Notes: generated by a model from the letters alone, not told the origin. Numbered from the stretch's first letter, positions 1 to 11,837 are shown. The stretch: 33,045 nt of DNA from Plantago elongata (GCA_036897095.1 JAYMSP010001354.1:1-33045), one strand, 5' to 3'. Made by a program: numbers and translations.

Positions 1-1096
1 AGCATCTTTGAAGAAAATGATGTCATATGCGTAAGTTTCTCAGACATTCACATACATCATACAATTGGCTTGTGTTTGCTTGCCTTCTCATAGTCTTTTG
101 ATGTGATATGCCTTTATAGGCTGAAGTTCGGGAGATACAGAAAGATGGCTGTGTTCAATTGCAAGCAAGAAGCCAGAAGTATGGAAAGGTGTAGTTAATT
201 GTGCTACTTCTCAACTGTTATTTCCTTCGAATACACCAAATGTACAGACCTGCAATCTACATTTACTTTACTGGTATATTCTATCCATCCACATAAATGC
301 ATGTAAGCTATTGCATTAAGGTGGTTATGCCCCTCATGTTACTTGGAGAGTGTTTGTATTTAGTGGAACTACTAAATTTAAAGAATGCTGTTGAATAATA
401 CTTTTAGAAACGTGTGGGATTTGTTTTTGCTGGAATTTACGTATTACAGAGTCTGAAACAACTTCTGCTTCTTGGCTGTTGCTAGTTTGGTGTTTTAGAG
501 AACAATAGGTGGTTGCCGCTTGTGAAACACCAACATCCAAGGTTTTGTTAAAATATTGTTGGTATATGTTTGTAATTGCAGCTTTGAGTTTTACCATATT
601 CACCAAATATAGTTGGCTTCTGGACATTTTTAACTTAATAACACTTTCATTTTTCTTACAGCTGAAGAACGGTCAGCTACTTGCAGTTCCCCCGTATTTG
701 GTGAAAAAGAGTAACAGACATTTTCACTACCTCGACCAATATGGAATGGACTTGATTATGGGACGCAATGGTTTCATATGGGTGGGTGAACATGTTGAAG
801 TGAGAGATGACATGGTAGAGGATCAAATAGACAAATCTGAGGATAAAATGAGCATTGATGAAGTTGAAGAAGCCTATACATCGCCTGATACTCGACAAAA
901 CATTTGTAGGGCAGCGAATGCTGTTCGAGTATTGTCTACCTTGAGTTTCATGATCACTGTGGAACTGGTAAAGGAAATTGTAGAGCTGAGCAAGTTCTTG
1001 AATCTAGAAGTTCATGAGATGCTTGGAGGGGAATTTCATGTTATAGTTGCGGAGAAAGAAGTTGAAAGACGAAGTGCATTGTTGAAAAGAAGATGA
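1..1096 (+). CDS. RRP4: Exosome complex component RRP4 homolog, 3' part (5' end outside window)
   Basis: RRP4 is an S1/KH RNA-binding cap subunit of the RNA exosome, which degrades and trims RNA from the 3' end in nucleus and cytoplasm. I read three exons, all joined in phase 0: 1-30, 120-188 and 662-1096, separated by GT-AG introns 31-119 and 189-661. The first two encode the end of the S1 domain (IFEENDVICAEVRE, then LQARSQKYGK). The third encodes the KH domain: HFHYLDQYGMDLIM, then GRNG as the GxNG element, then FIWVGEHVE. An acidic linker and C-terminal helices follow. The stop is the TGA at 1094-1096. The N-terminal exosome domain and start codon lie upstream of the window. An open frame continues leftward from exon 3 into the intron (from 509), but family knowledge places the exon start at the AG at 660-661. 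The gene is convergent with ABP1-A, with about 560 bp between the stop codons. Confidence 0.9.
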
Positions 1097-1653
1097 TTTC
1101 ACCCACTGAAGTGCTTCCCATGGAATTTTGAATTGATCAATCCTTTCTCTTCAGTGGAAAGACATTAGAGGATCGGTGCTTTGTTGTTAGAATTGTACTT
1201 AACCCTATTAGGGTAATTATAGGTTTACCTTTGGTAGAACTATTGCAATGGATTTGTTGGTGTGGGACAATCCGCTGAGTCATTTTTACAGTTGACCACT
1301 TAATTGTATTGCAACTTGTTGCTTGTGCATTTCCAATGATATTTAAACAAGGTATTTGTGATCCTTTTAGAGGTTATAAAATACTCCCTCACTATATTCT
1401 AAATTACACCAACAATTCACCGGCACTTAACAAAAATTCATAAAATCTGCGTGTTAGAATAATTGGGAGTTTCGGACTGGAAAATATCAACCAAACAGTG
1501 TAGGTGATGCAGTGAGCCTTTTTCTATGCATCAAAATGGCTACTGAACCTTCAACAAAGTTACTTATATATGCATCAGATGGCCGCTGAAGCTTCAGGAA
1601 TGTTACTGTAACTGTAAGAACAGTAGTTACAAGTTACAAGTAAACTTCAAATA
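1097..1653. other. Convergent intergenic region, RRP4 / ABP1-A
   Basis: This spacer holds the 3'UTRs of two convergent genes. Around 1383-1469 a segment begins ACTCCCTCACTATATTCTA and ends with a related inverted stretch (TTAGAATAATTGGGAGT), which may be a very small, decayed Stowaway-like MITE. No coding potential was recognised. Confidence 0.4.
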
Positions 1654-3042
<1,389 letters not shown>

Positions 3043-3156
3043 GGTGAATAGTGAGTGATACTATTAGAGATACAGTTTCAGTTCTTCCTCTTCAATTTCT
3101 CTTTACTATTTTGTTAGAATGTGATTACTCTGTCCTGAACAAATGTCCTATATTAA

Positions 3157-3164
3157 TTTTATAT
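3157..3164 (-). promoter_or_regulatory. Candidate TATA box of ABP1-A
   Basis: Read on the minus strand, ATATAAAA lies about 115 bp upstream of the ABP1-A start codon. An ATTGG on the plus strand (CCAAT on the minus strand) sits roughly 30 bp further upstream. Position and composition fit a plant core promoter, but the region is AT-rich and no transcription start can be seen. Confidence 0.35.
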
Positions 3165-3338
3165 CCATCCATTATAAATCTCATATATTCTATTGGATAT
3201 GACTTCTATTGACTATTTGTGCAAATTGATGATTGTAGTCCAACTTCCGTTGTTTTTACCAAAATGTCCCACATAATAATAAACGACTAAATAAATATAA
3301 AATCAAAAGAAAGAAACTCTTGTATTTATAGTGTCACA

Positions 3339-4443
3339 CTATGTTTTAAAATCCGAATCGGACAATTGAGCCGCTCACCCCTAAAAAGGGTTAAACCGGG
3401 ATCGGACCGATTGAGCCGTTTGAACCGGTATGACGTCATATATAATATTATAAATATTTTATATACATATATACAGACAAAATTTTCATAATTATAGATA
3501 AACATTATAAAAATTCCTAGAAATGACAATAATTTAAGAGTTGAAACATAATACTACAATATAAGGAGAGTGAGGAAAATCAATTTGGTTCTAAATTTCG
3601 CTGGTTTGAGGACATTTTCAATACAAATTTTGTCTGAGGCATCAAAATGCCCACTCTCACCCCTCAGGTGCGTGTATCTCACGTTATTCATCTTCACAGT
3701 CAATACAATCGTCTTCACCTTCAATCGTCTTCTTCTAACTTGCCTTTTTCGATCTCTTATTCGATCCTTTCCCAAATAAATTTCTTCCTCCTTCACTATC
3801 ACCACCACAATTGTTCATCATCAACATTACCCTTACCCAATCTGCCGCCCGAACCACCATCCAAGTCGATCGACCTCGTCGCCAGTCGCCACCACCACCA
3901 TCCGATCTACGCCACCACTTTCTCTGTCCATCACCTCCCTCTCTCTGCCTTCAACCTTCTCTTTCCTCACTGCCTCACCTCCTCCAGTCCACTGCAGGTC
4001 AACCACCACATCCCCTGACATTCCCACTCTGATCGACCACATCTAGCTTCTTCGACCTTCCCATTCGTCAATCAGATGGAAATCGCGCGAAGAAGACGAA
4101 TTCCGACTCGCCGCCAGACGAAGAGAAACGAAGCCGAATTCTGCCACGGCACCACCCACTCGCCGCAAAAATGAGGCTGGCGCCACCCACTCGTCGCATA
4201 AACGAATCAGAAAGAAGAAAGAAAAGAAGAAACGAAAACGAAAATTCGCCGCTAGTTGGGTTTTTCTTTTCCTGAACCGCTCGAGCCGGCGGTTTGAAGG
4301 TTCGGTCCAGCTTTCCACCGGCTCGAGCGGTTTTATGGAAAACGGCTATTTAAAGATTTATGGCACTACAACAGACCGTTCGCCACCGATTTTACGATCG
4401 AACCGGTCCGGCTGGCCGGCCCGATTCGGTTTTCAAAACATAG
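3339..4443. mobile_element. Non-autonomous TIR DNA transposon, hAT-like or MULE-like, with GC-rich interior
   Basis: The left end reads CTATGTTTTAAAATCCGAAT and the right end, reverse-complemented, CTATGTTTTGAAAACCGAAT, giving terminal inverted repeats that run into GG-rich CCGG-type subterminal sequence on both sides. The flanks carry GTGTCACA (3331-3338) and GTATCACA (4444-4451), an 8-bp target-site duplication with one mismatch. Eight bases favours hAT; a 9-bp MULE duplication cannot be excluded. The interior (about 3640-4300) is far more GC-rich than its surroundings. It contains several overlapping open stretches but no recognisable transposase. Two near-copies of GGCGCCACCCACTCGTCGCA lie in tandem near 4147-4198. 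The interior may be captured genic DNA. Confidence 0.75.
4275..4332. repeat. 15-bp perfect inverted repeat within the TIR element
   Basis: AACCGCTCGAGCCGG at 4275-4289 is exactly mirrored by CCGGCTCGAGCGGTT at 4318-4332 across a 28-nt spacer. The similarity extends imperfectly by a few bases on each side. This is a strong hairpin-forming structure in the subterminal region of the element. Confidence 0.85.
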
Positions 4444-5187
4444 GTATCACATGAGGGTTATTGTCAGTGTGGACGAGATCGCAGGAACTCTTTAGAAACT
4501 TGGAGTGTCTATCATGCAAATAGAATTGTCTAGAAAATTGTAGGAAGGTATACAATGTAAGGTATAACTTTAATAAATAAAGTTATAATGTATTTAAATG
4601 ATTGAAGGATCTGTAATGAAACTATACAATTTGATGCGATTACACCGTCCACTGAAAAAGGGATTGTTTATATATATAGGAGTTCTTTTTGAAGTCACAC
4701 AGAGTTGGTCAGACATTTATAGGAGAAAACAAGTATAGCAATAAATTAATTTTTTATTTTAAACGGTAAAATATTAATAAGAATTAAAAATGTAAGTAAT
4801 ATTTTCAGTAAATATTTATAACGGAAAAGAAATAAATCGTTAAAACCCAATAACATATCCTGAATCATTACTATAGAGTTAATCAAACAAATCCAATCAC
4901 TAAAAATACTATAGCAATAAATTAATGAGGGTAAGTGTGGAAAAAAACAAATAGTCCAATCACTCACATTATAATTTTACGAAGTAAAACTTCAAAATAA
5001 CTAATCATCATCTAGTCAAATACCATATTTTCAAGGAGTGCCCTAAACTCCATTTGTGTGGCATTACTTTGTTAATTTGTAAATTTATCTATTTTTATGT
5101 CTGTTTCGTTTTGTTTTGTTTTCCTTTTTTTAAATCTTCATTATATCAAACAATGAACAAGGGTGTCTTATAAACAATAATGGATTA
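4444..5187. other. AT-rich spacer, nothing recognised
   Basis: No coding pattern, RNA gene or clear element was recognised. The open stretches present are short, AT-driven and lack family similarity. Confidence 0.5.
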
Positions 5188-5501
5188 TATTCCCTCTGTT
5201 CCGTATAATAAAACACGCATTACTTTTATGGACGTTCCACAAAATTAGATATATTTTTAAAATAGTAAAATATATATCACCACTAACTAATTTTATATTC
5301 ATATTATACTCAAAAAATACCTTCGCTAACTAAAAATTTCCACTAACTAATTTAATATTCATATTATACTCAAAAAGTACATTCGCTAACTAAAGACCTC
5401 CACTAACTAATTTAATATTTATATTATAATAATAAACAATTGAATGCTTTAAAAACATTACCGAAAAGTTTTGTGTTTTATTATATGAGACGGATGGAGT
5501 A
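5188..5501. mobile_element. Stowaway-like (Tc1/mariner) MITE
   Basis: The left end TATTCCCTCTGTTCCGTATA continues into ATAAAACAC. The right end reverse-complements to TACTCCATCCGTCTCATATA followed by the same ATAAAACAC, about 24 matches in 29. The CTCCCTCCGTCCC-type terminus and flanking TA dinucleotides are the hallmarks of plant Stowaway MITEs. Length is about 314 bp, with no coding capacity. Confidence 0.85.
5281..5430. repeat. 60-bp tandem repeat, 2.5 copies, inside the MITE
   Basis: The unit starting CACTAACTAATTTAATATTC begins at 5281, 5341 and 5401, an exact 60-bp period, with only scattered substitutions between copies. The third copy breaks off around 5430. The array lies wholly inside the Stowaway-like element. 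Confidence 0.9.
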
Positions 5502-6123
5502 TTAAACTAGAGAAAAATATTTTTCAAACTAAGAAAATTATGACTTCAGTTAACATAAAAAGTCTAACATATAACTGCATAAATATATATGGAAACTTAA
5601 AATTTCCTAATGAATTTTGAGCTTTAAAAGCTGAATTTTGAGTGTCAAAAGCTTAGGTGCGGATATAATGTATTGATTTCTTAAATATATCATCCAAATT
5701 AAGATTATATTTATTTTTAAATAATTATTAATCATAGGAAACTCGATTTCATCAATATTATATCTACCCATCATTATCAACACTACTTGGATAATATGGA
5801 GGGTCCCACAAAACAGTATCACTTGAAAAGAAAAAAAAATTGTTCACTTATTGATATTTTTATATTCACCTGTTCATATCATAATTAACTTTGAACAATA
5901 ATTGTCACTAATGTTAAGATCAAAATTTGAAATTTGATTTACTTAGTTCTTGGATGAAGTTAGGTTTCAAACTATATATAGGCATACATGCATTTAATCT
6001 ATTTCTCTAATTTTTTTATGTTCATATTCCTTTATGCAGTCAATTTTTTTTAAATGGGTTTCATTATAATGAATAACAATTGATTACTAATATGATGATA
6101 ATTATAACATGTTAGTAATTTAA
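5502..6123. other. AT-rich spacer, nothing recognised
   Basis: Very AT-rich DNA between two MITEs. No gene, RNA or clear repeat boundary was recognised. Confidence 0.5.
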
Positions 6124-6665
6124 GACCGTCCATTGGTGTACAGTCGTGAGGTTGCATCCGCACCTCACGACTAATTCTTCCACTATGGTGATTGTTGTGA
6201 AGGGAGGTTACCACTATTTTTTATTTTTTTATTTTTTTATCTTACTTTTTTATATTTACAGTTATATTAATATGAATATTGAAAATTTTGAGCGAAAATA
6301 AATATTTTTATTAAAAATACGAGTAGAATAGTGTAATAATACAAAATACGAACGTATACGAATAAAGGGTGACATTTAATGAATAAGAAAATATATCTTC
6401 ATTGATCTCGTTTTGTAAATCTCGAAAAAAATATAAACAACAATATGAATTTTATATTTTTTTAATTTCAAATTAAATAAATATATATAAAAAAGAAATA
6501 AAAAGGGGTTGGGCCCCACATAGAACCAGCCCAAAAAACAGGCTCACGCCACTTGCTATAAATCGAATTTAAAATTACTTTTTTTCTAATTCTTCCTTTA
6601 GAGTTCTTAGGGAAGTAATTCAACCGATTGAGCTGCTGCTCCGCAGCTGTTCACGGTGGACGGTC
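6124..6665. mobile_element. Tourist-like (PIF/Harbinger) MITE
   Basis: The element begins GACCGTCCATTGGTG and ends CACGGTGGACGGTC, so the termini share inverted GACCGTCCA followed by related sequence. TAA sits directly outside both ends (6121-6123 and 6666-6668), the 3-bp target duplication expected for PIF/Harbinger elements. Length is about 542 bp. The interior is AT-rich and non-coding, with short hairpins near both ends, including AGCTGC/GCAGCT near the right end. Confidence 0.8.
6142..6172. repeat. 11-bp perfect hairpin near the left end of the Tourist-like MITE
   Basis: AGTCGTGAGGT at 6142-6152 and its exact reverse complement ACCTCACGACT at 6162-6172 surround a 9-nt loop. Confidence 0.85.
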
Positions 6666-6773
6666 TAATATCAATTATAGTTATTGTAAATAATTAATAG
6701 ACTCTAATAATAACCTACTACATTGTTGGAAAGAAACACATCTTAACGGCTTAACCCATTTAGGAGTCGTTTG

Positions 6774-6791
6774 GTAGACTTATAAGTCTAC
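6774..6791. repeat. 18-bp perfect palindrome, possible terminus of a degraded MITE
   Basis: GTAGACTTATAAGTCTAC is its own reverse complement. It directly follows GGAGTCGTTTGGTA, a motif often seen at the ends of plant MITEs. A weakly related inverted segment (TTTATAAACCAAACAC) lies near 7030-7046, so 6767-7046 may be a decayed element. The palindrome itself is certain; the element is speculative. Confidence 0.6.
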
Positions 6792-7459
6792 TTTTACGTG
6801 TTTTTGTTACTCCGAAATGACGTGTTTAATTCCATTTTATTGCGGTGGCCGAAATGTTCCCGTGCACTAAATCTCGGTCAGCCCATTTTTGTGGCGCAAA
6901 ATGGATCATTTGGACTTGGGATTAGAAAAGTGGGCTTATCTTATACCACGTCTTGACATGGTGTGAAATTTAATCCCATATTTAAACCCATGTCTTGACA
7001 TGGTAATACTTAGTACGTTCAACCCAAAATTTATAAACCAAACACAAAAATTTGAAAATTGAAATTACCATGATTCGGTCAGAAATGATACTAATGTACT
7101 CTGCATTTCAGAATCAAGCCGAGCTCAAGTAACTTGGCTCGAAAAACAACATTTATTTCATCAAAGAATTATGCTAAGTATAGATCATTATATACAAAAC
7201 GTAGCCAAATTGATCTATAATATCAATTTTGAAAAGAAAAGAAAAAAATACGGCTGGATCGACTTGCAAAAATCAGATGGTTTAGTTTTTTTTTTTTTTT
7301 TTGGTAAATTGCCTATGTTTGTCTGTGCAGGAATCTCAAATATATTTGGACTCTCCAGATATAGATTTTTTCAAGATTAGGAACTGGTACAATTGTAATG
7401 TAGGGGAGGGAGACTTGCATTCAGCTCGATTCACAAGTTCCGAACAGTGATATGATGCA
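6792..7459. other. Spacer downstream of ABP1-B
   Basis: Holds the probable 3'UTR of ABP1-B at its right end, two copies of CATGTCTTGACATGGT-like sequence near 6948-7003 and a run of T residues near 7287-7302. No gene was recognised. Confidence 0.45.
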
Positions 7460-8560
7460 TCAAAGTTCGTCATTTCCCTGAGTTGTGTACACTTCCTGGT
7501 CCCAGAATATCGGAAACTTCAGTTTGGCATCAGAATGTGGCGTAAACCAATCTTTGTATAAGAACCTGCAGTAAAATTTCAATACTGGAATCAATCGTAA
7601 GAACCAAACAACATTTTCCAGGCTTAACGGTGTAGGAGAACCTACAAAGGATGACTTACACTTGTATTGGAGGTCTAGATATAATCACCAGCACTTGTAG
7701 ATCCTCGTGTTTGTTTGTGTTCACAAACTACAGGATGAAAACAACAAAGACTTAGTTCGGTGGTACAGAAGTAAAGCTCTAGGTTGTGGTAAGTAAAGCA
7801 GGATTTTAGATCATATAGACACAGGTAACTGCTTCAAGCATCAATCATTCGGAATTGGAAATGAATCCAGAACAAAGAGCAAGCAAGCATGGGAATGAGC
7901 CATTTTTACCTGGTGAGCATAATTGACAGGAACATGGAAAGTGCTGTTTGAGGAAATATGGATTTCCTGTGGAGTTCCAGGGTATTTCGTGTTGGATGAA
8001 TTCAAGGCAAGATAGAGTGTTCCGGTACCCTTGAGAACCACAAAGATTTCCTCGCATTCATGCCTGTGAATTGGAGTGCCAACTCCTGGAGCAGCCGTTT
8101 CGAGCCATACCTCAACCTATTAAGGGAACCAATATGTCCTAATCACTCTACAAAAATGCAACTTCCACTTTCACACAATCAAAAACTTTTGAATCAATAA
8201 CAATCAATCTCAAGAGAGATGAAGAGAGCAACTAGTTTGAGTTTCGTACCTCCTTAAAACCGTGCATGAGAGCACCAGCAAGTGTGATGTGAGACATGCC
8301 TGGTATACCGTAGTTGTTCTGATAAAGCTCATCGATCTTTCTCATGATTGGAACATCGCCCCCTGTAATACAATCCTCATATAAACAAGCAAACAAATTC
8401 AATATTTATCTGACACAGCGTCATGAACATTGGTATACGCTTGCGAAAATGTGTTGAACTTGCAAAAAATGAAGTGCTTACCATTGGCAGTATAGACAGA
8501 AGATTCAGAGATGACAAAGGGTAAAACAACAATCAAGAAAGTGAGTAAAAGTGCTGCCAT
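7460..8560 (-). CDS. ABP1: Auxin-binding protein 1, divergent tandem copy (ABP1-B)
   Basis: A second intact ABP1-family cupin. Five exons on the minus strand: 8560-8482, 8362-8250, 8116-7910, 7727-7660 and 7565-7460. Splice positions and phases match ABP1-A and the total is again 190 aa. A signal peptide (MAALLLTFLIVVLPFVIS) is followed by box A TPIHRHECEE (78-87). His81, His83, Glu87 and His132 preserve the metal site, and Trp177 in FPIFWDQ preserves the auxin-contact tryptophan. The differences are notable. The disulfide cysteines of the family are absent (ABP1-A Cys25 aligns near Tyr23 here; Cys180 is replaced by Val181), while Cys85 remains. Asp before the fourth metal ligand is Tyr130. 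The tail is NDEL instead of KDEL. Sequons are at Asn103 (NSS) and Asn121 (NST). No stop or frameshift was seen, so the gene is probably functional but diverged. Confidence 0.93.
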
Positions 8561-8601
8561 TTGGGCAAAATCAGTGCCTTTTCGACCTGTAGAGATGGAA
8601 T

Positions 8602-8612
8602 ATATACTGCTT
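8602..8612 (-). promoter_or_regulatory. Candidate TATA box of ABP1-B
   Basis: On the minus strand AGTATATATTC lies about 42 bp upstream of the start codon. If used it leaves a very short leader. A second candidate, CATATATGA, lies about 20 bp further upstream. The choice cannot be settled from sequence. Confidence 0.3.
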
Positions 8613-9744
8613 GAAAACTTTCATATATGAATAAGACTCAAGTATATTTTCCAAGTCAGAGTTCTCAGTACAGCTGCTTGGTCGTTCATAGATGATAGAT
8701 GCTTATCATAATTCATACTAGTTTAACTAATATGTCAGCTGGTGCATCATTTTTTTTTTTTTTAAAAATATTTTGAAGGTCAACTGGTATAGACAGCAGT
8801 TACAACCTGGTATAGTCAGATTCAAATTCAATCAACAATTCAACAATTTTAATCTGCGGTTTCAAATAGACAGAGTTGACGACAAGTAGAAGCTGTAAAG
8901 GCTGTAGCTAGTTAAGTAGATATTATGTACCTCAGCAGTGAAGTAACACCATATTGTACCAAAAATCGAAAAGAGGCATCCAAGTTATTTATTACAGGAT
9001 CATACACATGGCTAAAGTCGAAAAGAAGCATCCAAGTCGAAATCTGTTGCATTGAAAACTTGTAGCAGAATGGTGAGCAAAATGGCTGCCATTTTTTTGC
9101 AAATAACAGCTTTCTTGCCCAAATGTCAAATTGATACAGAAAGATCACTAGATCAGAGATTTAACTTTAACATGGGTTTATCTTTAGTTTTGCCATTATA
9201 CAGGGTGTATACGTAATGTTCCCAATCATATATTCAACTGAGGAACAGTTACACAGAGCTTCAAGAATGTTCGCCACGAGGGCTGCTTTTTAACAAGGAC
9301 AGGAAACATAAACTATTCAGAAAGTGACATCCTTTAAATTATAGGGTGGATTATTTGCTTGTAGTCATATTATTTTCTTTTTTTTCCATTTATTGTTAAC
9401 AATCTTAACTAAATTAAGTATTACACATAATCAAAGTTAACTCTTGGTAAGGATTACACATAAGCAAAGTTAACTCTTGGTCAACTGACAAAAAAGATGA
9501 AGCATCTAAACATTGCTGTGTATTTCATTATAAACCAGACATTTCTGCACTCTTTATGCTGGCATACTAGTATTAGTATACCTGAAAGACTAAAAAACTG
9601 GAACTTAATCATCAATGAGAACTGAGAAACAAGAAACTATAACCAGTGCTTGCTCCAGGATTCATTTCATAAGAATAAACATTAAACAACAGATTTTTGC
9701 TATTCGATCTCAAACCAGGGTCGGGCAGATCTTCATGGTAGGCT
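8613..9744. other. Intergenic region between ABP1-B and the MBD gene
   Basis: Upstream region of ABP1-B and 3' flank of the MBD gene. It contains two copies of CGAAAAGAGGCATCCAAGT-like sequence (near 8966 and 9018) and the 33-bp repeat listed separately. No gene was recognised. Confidence 0.5.
9421..9482. repeat. 33-bp tandem duplication
   Basis: TTACACATAATCAAAGTTAA (continuing CTCTTGGT) at 9421 is repeated with one substitution starting at 9454, a 33-bp period, two copies. Confidence 0.8.
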
Positions 9745-11349
9745 TCAACTCCACCAGAATGGTTTCGGAGGAATGGTATCGTCCATGAGCTTTGGTCGAG
9801 CGAAACTGAAGTCAGAAGGCGAAATATCCATTTTGTACTCTTTATTCTCATCAAGAAACCTGGCTAGTTCAACCATTGACCTGATTGTTTTCCCATTAGG
9901 GGATCTATAATAGCAGTCCAATTTCTCTAAATTTCTCCGGATCTTTATCGTCCTCTTGAAGCCTGAAGGCGTTTTTGGGATGTTCTGCTGGTCCATGACC
10001 CAAATCCGAGAGTTGTCGTACTCAATATCAGCTGGATCATCACAGCAAGTGGATGCCTTCTTGCTGCAAACAAACGGGTCTTCGGAAGCTTTACTTCTGA
10101 TTTCTTCGTACTCTTCTTGAGTTGGGATAACCCTCCACTTGAAGCACTCCCCACACTGCACGGCCCACAGGCCAATATTTATGCTACCACTGAATGGCTG
10201 TCAAAGAGCAGATGATCAGCAATGTATAATACAGAAGGGTGAAGTTTTCAATGAACTTGTCAAATACACCTAATATCAAACTGTAAATAACTATTTCATC
10301 AAAAACATATAGTGGAGCAAAGAAGAAAACCACTAATCTAGTTTCACATAAAAATGAGATCGCAAATTGCCTATTCATTTATCAAATCAGAGCAATAAGG
10401 CCATGTATACTAGTTGATAGACTGGGTTCTCAATCTAAACATCTCTTGCTTTTGATTGTTTAAATATTGTAGAGCAGCTTAGGATATCATTCTACCAACA
10501 TAATAAAGCAATAGATAAAATGGATTTGTCAACACTCTTCTGTTTCTGCAAGATCGATCAAACTACTGTATATCAGCTCTTACTGCAAAAAGTAGCATAG
10601 GAAATGTACCCTTCAAATTCATAAAGCCCCTTTCTACATGAATTCAAGAAGATCCAAGAACCTTCACTCATGGAGGGGCAAAAATGCATGGTATTTCAAG
10701 AATTCAAAAGTGTTCACTCCTAGAAAAGATGACAAAAGAAATCTTCAATTCTCTTGTACCGTGTCCTATCGATTAGACAGAACTGAAACAGCTCTAGATG
10801 GCAAAATTTCTTAAACCAGGACTGGTTATCACTTGTCAAGTTATCTCCGTCTTCTACAGAATGATATAATCTCTTCCAATATGAAAACAGAATTTCCTAA
10901 TTCCTACAGCAATGCTGCAATGCACTTATACTACTGTAAGCTTAATGCCTTGGGATATGCATTTCATTTTACATGATTGCTCCTTCTAATTCAGCAAAAC
11001 CATATAAATTACAATCTCATACATTAACAAGAAAATTTAAAAAAACGATAAATAACCACACATGTTTCAAACAACAGTTCCACCAAGATTTCCCAATTCA
11101 CCAACCAATTCATCAGGGAAACAAAATATCATCAAACAAGGTAAGAGAAACCCAGATTACAAAAAAATCAGCTGCTACAATAGATTAGATACAATCACAT
11201 TCACGAATTGACAGAGCAGTGCACGTACGTACGAACAGTTGATCAATGGTTTAGGTAAACACAAATTCAAGATTGGAGTAGAACAAAAATGAGGTAAGAA
11301 ATGATGAGCAATGGAGTACCTTAATCGATGGTTTAGGTTCCTTCACCAT
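9745..11349 (-). CDS. Methyl-CpG-binding-domain protein with CW-type zinc finger (MBD1/2/4-like)
   Basis: A plant MBD-family nuclear protein expected to act in chromatin reading. Two coding exons on the minus strand: 11349-11320 (MVKEPKPSIK) and 10197-9745, separated by a 1,122-bp GT-AG intron, give 160 aa. Residues 20-67 form the CW zinc finger: WAVQCGECFKW with Cys25 and Cys28, then Cys54 in DPFVCSKK and Cys61/62 in TCCDDPAD. The methyl-CpG-binding domain follows at about 77-140, including TPSGFKR and SPNGKTIRSMVELARFLDEN. The end is PKPFWWS. The order CW-MBD and the motifs resemble Arabidopsis MBD1, MBD2 and MBD4. At 160 aa it is shorter than I recall for those proteins, nearest to the short MBD4 type. 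Whether it binds methylated DNA cannot be judged here. The start is the only in-frame ATG in exon 1; a 5-codon upstream ORF (ATG at 11400-11402) lies in the leader. Confidence 0.88.
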
Positions 11350-11776
11350 GTCCACTCTGCGAATTTTCTCCACACTGTTAATTTTCACCTGGATTCTCCC
11401 ATGGTGATTTAGTATTTAAGTTGACTGGAGTATTTATTTCGACTGGTAACTGAAGTTCGTTGATTTCGAATCTGGGTTATAATGGTAGCCTAGTTATTAC
11501 AAGACCCATAAATGGAGACAACTTATTATCGACCCAAATTTTGATGGATTCTAAGGCCCAAAATAATAAGGCAATTGGAGATTTTCCAAATTAGGCCGGT
11601 TTAATTATATCTGGAAAATAGCAGAAAAAATATTTACAACGAAATTAAATTGTAATACTATGGTCATGTGCAACACATTAGCAAATTAGCTTACGTGAAT
11701 GTTTGACTGATAGCTTAAAAGTACTTTATCTGATAAGATTGTTCAGTTAGTTTATAAATTAGTAATAATTTAATTA

Positions 11777-11782
<6 letters not shown>

Positions 11783-11837
<55 letters not shown>

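Noticed and set aside
3554..4318. Several overlapping open frames on both strands
   Set aside because: They fall inside the TIR element's GC-rich interior, overlap each other in different frames and show no domain.
7171..7380. 69-aa plus-strand open frame downstream of ABP1-B
   Set aside because: It includes a poly-T-derived Phe run and has no family similarity.
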